Assembly (NCBI RefSeq): GCF_008386575.1
Contig: NZ_VUOA01000043.1
Coordinates: 1-50,174, forward strand
Source: Salinarimonas soli
Lineage (GTDB): Bacteria; Pseudomonadota; Alphaproteobacteria; Rhizobiales; Beijerinckiaceae
Reading direction: 5' to 3'
Length of the DNA: 50,174 nt
Below are positions 41,645-48,263 of the stretch, piece by piece. Under the pieces are notes generated by a model. It ran no database searches and was not told the DNA's origin. It was given only the letters and a program-made list of their open reading frames with translations. The position numbers were made by a program, and so were the translations under genes. Position 1 is the first letter of the stretch. Every line of letters starts with the position of its first letter.

Positions 41645-42886
41645 ATGCGGGATAGAAGGGGGTGGAGCATGCAGCAACGGGCCGGCGCTATTCTCGCGTT
41701 CTTGATCTTCGCCATCGTGCTGACCGTTGGCCTCGTTCAACCGGAGGGTCTGCTCTGGAGTTGGGATCTCCTGGGCGTGCCCCGGATGCCGCCACCCAAC
41801 CCACGGTTCACCGACACGATCAGTGTCACCCACTCCATCGACTGCCTTCGGGCCGGGTTCGACCCCTACCGGACGGGGCAGTGCGACCCGTGGGGCCGCA
41901 TGTTCAATTATCCGCCGGTCTGGTTGGAACTCCGTCACCTCGGCGTCTCATCGGCGGCAACTGACGTGATCGGGGTCAGCATGGCACTCCTGGCGGCGGG
42001 AGCCCTGCTCATGATCCTCCGGGCCACCACACCAGTGGGTGGAGCGCTCGTGATCCTCGCCATTCTCTCGCCTGCCGTCATGTTCGGGATCGAGCGCGGA
42101 AACGTCGACGTCTTCCTGTTCTCCTGCCTCGCCTTCGGATTGGCGATCACGCATCGGATGGGGCCGGCCTCCCGGTGGCTCGCGCGGGGAGGGCTGGTTG
42201 CCGTCCTGGCCGTGTTGAAGGCTTACCCGATTGCCGCGTGCATCATTCTGGTCCGGCAGGCGGGGTGGAGGTGGGCCCCGGCGATCGCGGCAGGCCTCAT
42301 TTCGCTCCTCCTTTTCGTCGTCGTATCGCGCAATCACCTCGCCTTCATCTTCTCCAACACGCCCCTCACCTCCTACTACTCATTCGGAGCAGCGCCGCTT
42401 TTCCTAGATCTCGCGGATTGGGTGGGCGTTCCGGAGGAAAGCCGCACGGCGATGAGGTGGCTTGGCGTCGGCGCCGCGTTTGTCCTCGGCCTTGCCGCGG
42501 CGGGACTGGGCATGCGCTTGTCTCAGGGGGCGCCCACACTGCTGCTGCCGGCCTTGCGCCGGGGAACGTTTCGCGACGACCTGTGTCTGGCCTGCCTGGC
42601 GATCTTCTGCTTCAGTTTTCTCTTGGGCTCTAATTTCAACTATCGCCTTATCTTCCTGCTCGGCGCGCTGCCCCGCATGATCGAGGCGTTGGAAGGCCGG
42701 AGGCAATGGCGGTTGGTCGTTCTTCCAAGCCTCGTGATCGCATTGCTATGGGCCGTCCGCCTTCCGGCCTGGGCGGCACATAGCGCGAACTGGATCGTCT
42801 ACCTCATCTCGTGCGCGTGGCTCGGCACGATCCTACCGCAGATGGAAGCGGCACGCGTGAAACGACCGGAGCCGCATGGCGTGTAG
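41645..42886 (+). CDS. Multi-pass membrane glycosyltransferase, GT87-like
   Basis: A 413-residue integral membrane protein with about ten helices. Between helices 1 and 2 it has FTDTISVTHSIDCLRAGFDP with Y-R-T-G-Q-C-D following and RMFNYPPVWLELRHLGVSS near 80, a GT-C-type periplasmic loop containing an early Asp and the N-Y-P-P motif seen in GT87/polyprenol-phosphate mannosyltransferase-like proteins. Later it has MFGIERGNVDVFLFSCLAFG near 140 and FSFLLGSNFNYRLIFLLGAL near 320, also typical. It should transfer a sugar from a polyprenyl phosphate carrier on the periplasmic face. ATG 41645 (GGGGGCGG upstream) or ATG 41669 (AGGGGG 6 nt upstream) may be the start. Confidence 0.75.
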   Translation: MRDRRGWSMQQRAGAILAFLIFAIVLTVGLVQPEGLLWSWDLLGVPRMPPPNPRFTDTISVTHSIDCLRAGFDPYRTGQCDPWGRMFNYPPVWLELRHLGVSSAATDVIGVSMALLAAGALLMILRATTPVGGALVILAILSPAVMFGIERGNVDVFLFSCLAFGLAITHRMGPASRWLARGGLVAVLAVLKAYPIAACIILVRQAGWRWAPAIAAGLISLLLFVVVSRNHLAFIFSNTPLTSYYSFGAAPLFLDLADWVGVPEESRTAMRWLGVGAAFVLGLAAAGLGMRLSQGAPTLLLPALRRGTFRDDLCLACLAIFCFSFLLGSNFNYRLIFLLGALPRMIEALEGRRQWRLVVLPSLVIALLWAVRLPAWAAHSANWIVYLISCAWLGTILPQMEAARVKRPEPHGV

Positions 42887-43269
42887 GTTGGAACGCGGCG
42901 TCCTTTGCTGGACAATGCCCACGATCACACTGAGGCGCGGGTCAGCGTGCTGGAGTGCTCGCCGCGCGCCCGCGTCTACAATGCCGTATCTTATGGCGAC
43001 GCTGTCCGTTCAAGAGGGCGCTCCCGCCAGTACGGCATGCGGAGCCTCCCGCATCCAAGGGTGCTTGAGGCGCCGGACGTGGTCCTCCTAGCCCATCAGT
43101 GAACAGAAGCCGGGTGGGCTGCCCGCGTCGTCCTCCCTCCGACGCGGGCCACGATCGCGGGTGGGTTGAGGCACCATCCCGGAAGCGGTGCCTCGCGCCC
43201 GGGGGCATGACGGGGCCCTGTCCAGGGCAGCCGCCTCCAATCAGGCGCCTGCCCTGCCAACGGGTGCCG
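42887..43269. other. Gap between GT87-like and HNH genes
   Basis: This 383-bp gap has a 65-codon plus-strand frame (42905-43102, TTG start) with natural-looking composition but no ribosome binding site or family. Nothing else is seen. Both flanking genes end here, so no promoter is required. Confidence 0.35.
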
Positions 43270-43749
43270 TCAGGATTTCGGGTCTTTGCTTCCCTTGCCC
43301 GGCAGCCGGACCAAGGGCCGGCTGGGCGGTGTTAGGGCCGGAGGGCGGTCACGTGAGATGGCCGGCCGGTGGTCGAGGCCGATGCTCCGCTGCGTGTTCG
43401 TCCACTGCTTGCGCGAGGGCACGCGCCGGCCCGGCACGCGGTCGCCCTGCCGCGCCCGGAAGTCCTGGTGACGCTCGGCCAGGCGCTTCGTGCGCGCGAT
43501 CTCCTTCAGGTCCTTGGGCGTCTTCTGCTCGTTGCACGTCCAGCAGATCGCCGCCAAGCGGGCCGGATCGTTGGCATTCTCGTGCTCGTCGCGGAGGGCG
43601 AGCGGCGGCCGATGGTCGAACACGATGAAGCCCATGATGAGCCGCGTGCCGCAATCGGCACAGCGCCCGTCCTGGCGCAGCATGATCTCGGCCCGAAGCC
43701 GGCCCGGCAGCCAGCGGCGTTCACAACGGGGGAAGGGGCGGTCACGCAT
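43270..43749 (-). CDS. HNH endonuclease
   Basis: A 159-residue protein with an HNH nuclease core: a Cys pair in GRCADCGTRL near 29-38, FDHRPPLALRDEHENANDPA near 44-63 containing the catalytic DH and the Asn, and a second Cys pair in AICWTCNEQKTPKDL near 67-81. The four Cys bind structural zinc, and the His/Asn/His set binds the catalytic metal. The C-terminal 70 residues are basic. ATG 43749 has GGAGAG upstream and overlaps the ERF gene's end by 8 bp. In a recombination module it may nick or cut DNA intermediates; restriction-like defence is another possibility. Confidence 0.86.
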   Translation of the reverse strand: MRDRPFPRCERRWLPGRLRAEIMLRQDGRCADCGTRLIMGFIVFDHRPPLALRDEHENANDPARLAAICWTCNEQKTPKDLKEIARTKRLAERHQDFRARQGDRVPGRRVPSRKQWTNTQRSIGLDHRPAISRDRPPALTPPSRPLVRLPGKGSKDPKS

Positions 43750-44794
43750 GGCTCTCTCCAGGGTTCAGTGCTGATGAAGGGGACGGGGTGGCCCCGCCCT
43801 CGGCGAGGGTGAAGGCGACCAGAAGGTCGGGATCGGCGCCGAGCGCCTCGGCTCGGGCCAGGAAGTCGGCATCGGCTTGCGCCCGCTCGGTGTCCGACAG
43901 CCCCCGCCGGGAGGGCAGGGCCTGCAGGGCGCACGCCAGCAGCGGGTCGGCGCTCGCGCCCGGGCCTGCCCCAGGCTCGGCCGGACCCGTGGACGGCTGT
44001 TGATGTGTGGCGGACACGGTGCCGGGAGGGCGCAGTGGCCCACCCCTGGCCCTGGCTGGAGTGCCCCGGCGCCTGCCCCTGAGGGTGCTCTGGCTCACGC
44101 TAGCAGGCGCCTGCCAAGCCCGTTTTGCACACGGATCAGCCGCTGGCGGGGTAACAGTGTCACCCCCGGGATTCACACTGTTACCCTGAAAGGTAACACT
44201 TGGCCCCTCCGGCGAGGCCACTTGGCGCCCCTGTAACCCCCCTGTCACCCCCACTTGGCCCGGGTGTGACCCCTGTGTAACCCCCGGGGTGTCACCCCCT
44301 GTCACCCCACCCCCAAGCCCGCCCGCAGCGGCCCCAGCTTGCCCACCAGCCCGCTCCCAGGCCGGAGCCGCCGCGGGCGCGTCGAGGTCGTCCTCGCCCG
44401 CAAGCCCCACGAGCGTGAACAGGCCATACCGGCGGGCATAGGTCAGAGCCGCCCCCATCGCCTGCGGGCTTGCCATGTCGGATAGCCGGCACACCGGCCA
44501 GGTCGCCGCAATCCACTCGCCCGACCCGTGCGCGAGCGTGGTGGTGAGCAGGACCAGCCCGCCGTCTCGCTCCACATGCGTGGTCTGCAGCACCGCCAGT
44601 TCATGCCGGCACAGCGTCTTGCGCACGATGTCCAGCCCCGCCGAGAGCGGGGCATAGCGGTAGGTCTGCCCCTCGCGCCCCAACCCCCACCGCTCAATGC
44701 GGCCCGTCAGCGTCTTGGCCGGGTTGACGAGCTCGGCTTGTGCCTTGGCGAGCGCCGCCGCGAGCTGCGCCAGCCCCTCAGAGCCCGAGCGCAT
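43742..44794 (-). CDS. ERF-family single-strand annealing protein
   Basis: A 350-residue protein. Residues 1-145 are the ERF domain: LAAALAKAQAELVNPAKTLT near 12-31, YRYAPLSAGLDIVRKTLCRH near 45-64, SPQAMGAALTYARRYGLFTL near 108-127 and VGLAGEDDLDA, the conserved end of the domain. ERF proteins (P22 Erf type) anneal complementary single strands in phage recombination. Residues 150-240 are a Gly/Thr/Val-rich linker encoded by repeated GGGGTNAC-type DNA, and 280-340 a helical C-terminal segment. ATG 44794 has GGAGG 6 nt upstream. It overlaps the YqaJ gene by 17 bp, so nuclease and annealer are cotranslated. Confidence 0.88.
   Translation of the reverse strand: MRSGSEGLAQLAAALAKAQAELVNPAKTLTGRIERWGLGREGQTYRYAPLSAGLDIVRKTLCRHELAVLQTTHVERDGGLVLLTTTLAHGSGEWIAATWPVCRLSDMASPQAMGAALTYARRYGLFTLVGLAGEDDLDAPAAAPAWERAGGQAGAAAGGLGGGVTGGDTPGVTQGSHPGQVGVTGGLQGRQVASPEGPSVTFQGNSVNPGGDTVTPPAADPCAKRAWQAPASVSQSTLRGRRRGTPARARGGPLRPPGTVSATHQQPSTGPAEPGAGPGASADPLLACALQALPSRRGLSDTERAQADADFLARAEALGADPDLLVAFTLAEGGATPSPSSALNPGESHA
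44149..44186. repeat. 12-bp inverted repeat at one end of a GTNACCCC-rich tract
   Basis: GGGTAACAGTGT (44149-44160) and ACACTGTTACCC (44175-44186) are perfect inverse copies with a 14-nt spacer. From here to about 44316, GTAACCCC, GTCACCCC and TGACCCC recur at irregular spacing. The tract lies inside the ERF gene and encodes its Gly/Thr/Val linker, so amino-acid repeats explain part of the pattern. Confidence 0.6.
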
Positions 44795-45602
44795 GCGAGC
44801 CTCCGTTGCTCATGAGCTCGAAACTGATCGCACCCGCCTTGGAGCGCTTGGCCCTGACCCCGTGGCCGAATGCCTCCCGGGCGTCCTCAGGCACAAGCCC
44901 CTTCAGCTCCGCCTTGGCACTCTCGTGCCGCCCATGCGCCTCCCGGGTCTGGGCAAAGACGGACGCGTACTCGGCCCAGGTGTTCGAGAGGCTCATGTCG
45001 ACCACGCGCACGGCGGGCACCTTGGCCCGGGGCGCCTCGACCCCGAACGGGCGCGGCACCTCGCCCTGCTGCACGCAGCGCCAGAAGATACGCTCCACCT
45101 GCAGCAGCACCGTCTGGTACACGGGGTCCGCCTCGACCTCGATGAGCACCCACTTGGCCCCGCCGGTCAGGATCGAGAGGTAGGCGCGCTTGGAGCCTGT
45201 CACGAGCATGTTGTGCTGGAGCTGCGCCATGTGCTTGTCGGCTGCGGCCTCTTCCGAGAACGACCAGGGCAGCATGAACTTGGCCTCGTACACGGCCGCC
45301 TGCGCCTCGACGAAACCGTCGAGCGTCGCGCCCATCCACTCGTGCCGAGGATGCCGCACGAAGCGCTGCAACCCGCCTAGCGCGTGGCCGGTGTTGCCCT
45401 CGAACCAGCGCCGGTTCAGGTCTTCCGTGGCGCAGCCGAACTGGACGAGGAGGTTGCCCGAGAGGTCCTCCGGTTCTGCCTCGCCCCGCTTCTCCTGCCA
45501 GAGGCGCACGAGGGCAGCCTCGTCCGTGCTCATGATGGTTCTTGCATCCGAGCCGCCGATATAGGAACAGCGGTCCGGCTTCGAGGCAGCTTGAGGGCTC
45601 AT
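44778..45602 (-). CDS. YqaJ-family viral recombinase (lambda-exonuclease-like nuclease)
   Basis: A 274-residue PD-(D/E)xK nuclease. Seen: YIGGSDARTIMSTDEAALVR near 14-33 (the GGSD-x-x-x-I motif of YqaJ), LVQFGCATEDLNRRWFEGNT near 51-70 (G-x-x-x-E helix), MGATLDGFVEAQAAVYEAKF near 90-109 holding the catalytic D and E-x-K, and QLQHNMLVTGSKRAYLSIL near 127, the conserved Q-x-Q-x-x-M motif. It degrades one strand of duplex DNA so that the ERF protein can anneal the other. ATG 45602 has GGAG 6 nt upstream. It heads the minus-strand unit YqaJ-ERF-HNH and is divergent from the XRE regulator at 45665. Confidence 0.9.
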   Translation of the reverse strand: MSPQAASKPDRCSYIGGSDARTIMSTDEAALVRLWQEKRGEAEPEDLSGNLLVQFGCATEDLNRRWFEGNTGHALGGLQRFVRHPRHEWMGATLDGFVEAQAAVYEAKFMLPWSFSEEAAADKHMAQLQHNMLVTGSKRAYLSILTGGAKWVLIEVEADPVYQTVLLQVERIFWRCVQQGEVPRPFGVEAPRAKVPAVRVVDMSLSNTWAEYASVFAQTREAHGRHESAKAELKGLVPEDAREAFGHGVRAKRSKAGAISFELMSNGGSHALGL

Positions 45603-45629
45603 CTGTTTCTCCGATTCACTGGATGAGAT

Positions 45630-45700
45630 AACTTACGGAAAAAGAAACTTATAGGCTGGACGGGATGAGTCAACCAGAAACTTACGAAAAAGATAACTTT
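45630..45700. promoter_or_regulatory. Four AACTTA-type repeats at the YqaJ/XRE divergent start
   Basis: Cores AACTTA begin at 45630, 45646 and 45679, with AACTTT at 45695. Two pairs each have a 16-bp internal spacing and lie 49 bp apart. Each pair includes a longer shared string (AACTTACG, an A-rich stretch, then AACTT). The first pair is in the 62-bp gap between the divergent genes, the second inside the first codons of the XRE gene. Likely an operator set for autoregulation of the XRE protein and control of the YqaJ unit. Confidence 0.6.
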
Positions 45701-45937
45701 CAAGCGCCGGCGCTTACCCCGGCGCAGTGCCGTGCAGCTCGCGCGCTTCTGGACTGGACACAAGCAGAACTCTCGTCAAAGTCGGGTTTAAGCGCCGTTT
45801 CCATTCGCGCATTTGAGAAAGGTGGTGTAATCAGGGGGAGTAATGCTCGAAAATTGCAGTCGATATTCGAAAGTGCCGGGATCGAATTCATACCTGAGAA
45901 CGGAGGTGGGGCGGGTGTTCGTCTAACAATGCGGTAA
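45665..45937 (+). CDS. XRE-family transcriptional regulator
   Basis: A 90-residue helix-turn-helix protein. ALTPAQCRAARALLDWTQAE at 15-34 is helix 1 and the start of helix 2, LSSKSGLSAVSIRAFEKGG follows as the recognition part, and the remainder (ARKLQSIFESAGIEFIPENG) is the short C-terminal helix and strand typical of this small alphaproteobacterial type. The first 14 codons overlap the second pair of AACTTA repeats. The gene is AT-richer than its neighbours. It is expected to repress itself and the divergent YqaJ-ERF-HNH genes (inference from layout). GGACGGG upstream serves as a weak ribosome binding site. Confidence 0.85.
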   Translation: MSQPETYEKDNFQAPALTPAQCRAARALLDWTQAELSSKSGLSAVSIRAFEKGGVIRGSNARKLQSIFESAGIEFIPENGGGAGVRLTMR

Positions 45938-46116
45938 TAAAAGCAAATTTACTTAGTTCATTTCTGTGAAATACCTTTCGAGACGATCACTGACGTACAC
46001 CAGGAGCACCAAGCGTTGTTGGCAGAACGAACCCAACTGCTCGTCTCGGCTCCAGGTTAAAACATAGGCTATCCACGGCAGGGGGCTTGTTGGGCTGAAC
46101 TGAACCGCCGACACTG

Positions 46117-46131
46117 GAACGAACGAGGAAC
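46117..46131. promoter_or_regulatory. LexA-box-like GAAC-N7-GAAC
   Basis: GAACGAACGAGGAAC contains GAAC, seven bases, GAAC, the reverse complement of the alphaproteobacterial SOS box GTTC-N7-GTTC. It ends 16 bp before the GTG start of the gene at 46148. The N7 is less AT-rich than in most characterised sites, so binding by LexA is plausible, not certain. It overlaps a GAACGTTC palindrome at 46128-46135. Confidence 0.45.
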
Positions 46132-46147
46132 GTTCTGGAGTTCGATC

Positions 46148-47140
46148 GTGATAACCCCCACTCAGGCCCTGCCCAAAGTCCCCCTCTCAGAGGTGCTTCC
46201 CCGCCACATCGCCGCCTTGCTTGGCCCGCCGCCCCTCCTGCCAGAGGAGGACGCCGACGCCTACGAGGGCATCCTCCGTCAGCTCAGCCTCTCCCTCGTC
46301 CCAGTGGACATCATCGAGTGGCTCGACCTCAAGGAGATCGGCGACCTCTCCTGGGAAGTGATCCGCTACCGCCGCCTGCGCCGGACCTACCTCGCTGGCC
46401 GGCAACGCGATGCGATCAACGCCTTCCTCATCAACAGGCAGGAGCCGAAAGGCATCCGCAGAGAGGCTCTCTTTGCAAGCCGAGACAAGCTGATGTCGGC
46501 CTGGGCCCGCCGGGAGCCCAAGGCCGTCGAGCGGATTGAGGCCATTCTCCGCCAGTACGGGCGCACGTCCGAAGATTTCAACGCCGAGACCCTCCTCGGC
46601 AGGCTCGGCGAGATCGAGCGCTTAGAGGCCCTGATCACGGCCGCTTACGCCCGCCGGAACGAGGCCCTGCGGGAGTTCGAGCGCCGCCGCGACCCCCGCG
46701 CGGGCCGCCTCCGCCGCGTCTCTGACGAGATCATCGAGGCCTCCGCCAACGAGCCCGCCCCGAGCCCCGGCCGGGTGTCGAACCCCCGCGACGACGAGCG
46801 CCGCCACGAGCGCCTCCATATGGACCGTCGGGCAGCGGTGAACGCGCATTATGACCGCATACAGCGTGGTGAGATCGACGGTGATGATCTTCCGGACGAC
46901 GTCGACCCCGAAAGCGAGCTCGGTACCTGCGACGGCTCCGACGGCGGGGGGGCTCCAGACGCGCAGAACGAACCCACGCCCCAGCCAGAGCGGCTTGAAG
47001 GGGGAGGGCACCAGCAAGCCGCGCGCCCACACACCGATCCCGCTGGCGGAGATAGCGGGGCAGGGGAGGAGGGGGCGTCCCCAGAACGCCCGGGCACCGC
47101 GGCCCGAGAGGCTGTAGCCCCTCAGGTGCCGCCCGCGTGA
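46148..47140 (+). CDS. Hypothetical protein with long helical middle and disordered tail
   Basis: A 330-residue protein of no family I can name. Residues 1-60 (LSEVLPRHIAALLGPPPLLP, then DADAYEGILRQLSLSLVPVD and IIEWLDLKEI) look like a folded helical domain of a type frequent in uncharacterised alphaproteobacterial proteins. Residues 60-195 are charged helices, probably coiled coil. Residues 200-330 are Pro/Gly/Glu-rich and likely disordered. GTG 46148 has GGAG 8 nt upstream. Its stop overlaps the next gene's GTG (GTGA). The LexA-like site upstream suggests damage-related control. I often associate this pair of genes with mobile or variable regions of Methylobacterium-like genomes (recollection, not evidence from this sequence). 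Confidence 0.68.
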   Translation: MITPTQALPKVPLSEVLPRHIAALLGPPPLLPEEDADAYEGILRQLSLSLVPVDIIEWLDLKEIGDLSWEVIRYRRLRRTYLAGRQRDAINAFLINRQEPKGIRREALFASRDKLMSAWARREPKAVERIEAILRQYGRTSEDFNAETLLGRLGEIERLEALITAAYARRNEALREFERRRDPRAGRLRRVSDEIIEASANEPAPSPGRVSNPRDDERRHERLHMDRRAAVNAHYDRIQRGEIDGDDLPDDVDPESELGTCDGSDGGGAPDAQNEPTPQPERLEGGGHQQAARPHTDPAGGDSGAGEEGASPERPGTAAREAVAPQVPPA

Positions 47141-48120
47141 CCACTCCCGCCAAGCAGGCCGCCAACCGCCGCAACGCAAAGCGCAGCACCGGCCCCCGCA
47201 CCGGCGCCGGCAAGGCCCGCGCGAGCCGCAACGCCCTCCGGCACGGCCTCTCGACCGACATCACCCGCGACCCCACCTGGGCGGCCCGCGTCGAGCCCCT
47301 CGCGCGGGCCCTCCTCGGGCCGGGTGAGCACGGCCCAGACGCCCTCCACCTGGCGCGCCTTGCGGCCGCCGCGCAGGTCGAGATATGGCGCATCCGGGCG
47401 CACCGCACGGCCGTCACAGGCCGCGCTCTGGCCCCCTTGCAGGAGAAGGGCTTCGACGAGGCGGCTGCTCACCCCAGCGCCAGCATTCTCTCCAAAGGTG
47501 CACATGATTGTGAATACATGCTTCACGTTTGGTCGTTCATCCGCAGTGAAGAGGCTGATCTCCTGCGGCTGTCGCACCTCAACGGGGTGGAAGGCTGCAA
47601 ACGCCTGATGGCTAGCGCTGAGCGCAACGTCGCAGCCCTGCGCCGCAACGTGGAGAAACACGAATCGAGCAGGGACGCCGCTCGCCCGTCCCTGGCCGAC
47701 GCCGAAGGCGCCCTCGCCGATCTGGTCAGGCTGGATCGCTACGAGCGCCGTGCTGCCTCCCGCCGCAGAGCGCTGCTGCGCAACATCCATGCCCGCACGA
47801 GTCCACCCGCCACTGACGATCCGCCCCGCGGGCCCCCCGCCTGCCCCTCCGGGCAAGGCCGGCCCCGAACGCGCCCGCCCGCCCGTCCCGTGCGACCGGC
47901 TGCCGTCCGGCTCACCGCTGCGGATGTCACGATCGCCGGCTTCGCAAGGCAAATCTTTGGCGCCGCCCCGGACGCGATCCCACGCGAGGACCTCGCGCAA
48001 CTTGAGGCCCTGTATGACCGCATGTCAGAGGTCCTCGGCTTCCCGCCCAGGCGGACGGCCGGACCGCAATGCACTCCAAGGCCGGCACCCCGCCCAGCCC
48101 CGCAGCCGCCCCACGACTGA
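47137..48120 (+). CDS. Hypothetical protein (NRRNAKRSTGPRTxAGKARASRNALRHGL family)
   Basis: A 327-residue protein starting at GTG 47137, overlapping the previous stop by 4 bp. The N-terminus QAANRRNAKRSTGPRTGAGK followed by ARASRNALRHGLS is a widespread, uncharacterised bacterial signature; in other bacteria it marks small proteins of unknown role, often numerous in one genome. Residues 55-230 are helical (LHLARLAAAAQVEIWRIRAH near 75, LDRYERRAASRRRALLRNIH near 200), and the last 90 are Pro/Arg-rich. The basic, SR-like start suggests nucleic-acid binding, which is a guess. Confidence 0.68.
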   Translation: MTTPAKQAANRRNAKRSTGPRTGAGKARASRNALRHGLSTDITRDPTWAARVEPLARALLGPGEHGPDALHLARLAAAAQVEIWRIRAHRTAVTGRALAPLQEKGFDEAAAHPSASILSKGAHDCEYMLHVWSFIRSEEADLLRLSHLNGVEGCKRLMASAERNVAALRRNVEKHESSRDAARPSLADAEGALADLVRLDRYERRAASRRRALLRNIHARTSPPATDDPPRGPPACPSGQGRPRTRPPARPVRPAAVRLTAADVTIAGFARQIFGAAPDAIPREDLAQLEALYDRMSEVLGFPPRRTAGPQCTPRPAPRPAPQPPHD

Positions 48121-48263
48121 CAGAAAGCTCGCCACTTTTGAGGCGATGTTTGATCGATCTTTAAGGATCTCCCGCAGTCAGGCCGATGTCAGGCATCAGA
48201 TTAAGGTTTCCGTAGCCGGCAAGGCCCGATGTCTAGCGTACGTCCTTTGTGCTGCGGGCTCCC

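Noticed and set aside
42905-43102. 65-codon plus-strand frame after the GT87-like gene
   Set aside because: TTG start, no ribosome binding site, no family; mentioned only as gap content.
44149-44316. GTNACCCC repeats as a CRISPR array or iteron origin
   Set aside because: No regular repeat-spacer period; the tract is inside an intact ERF reading frame whose linker composition explains most of it.
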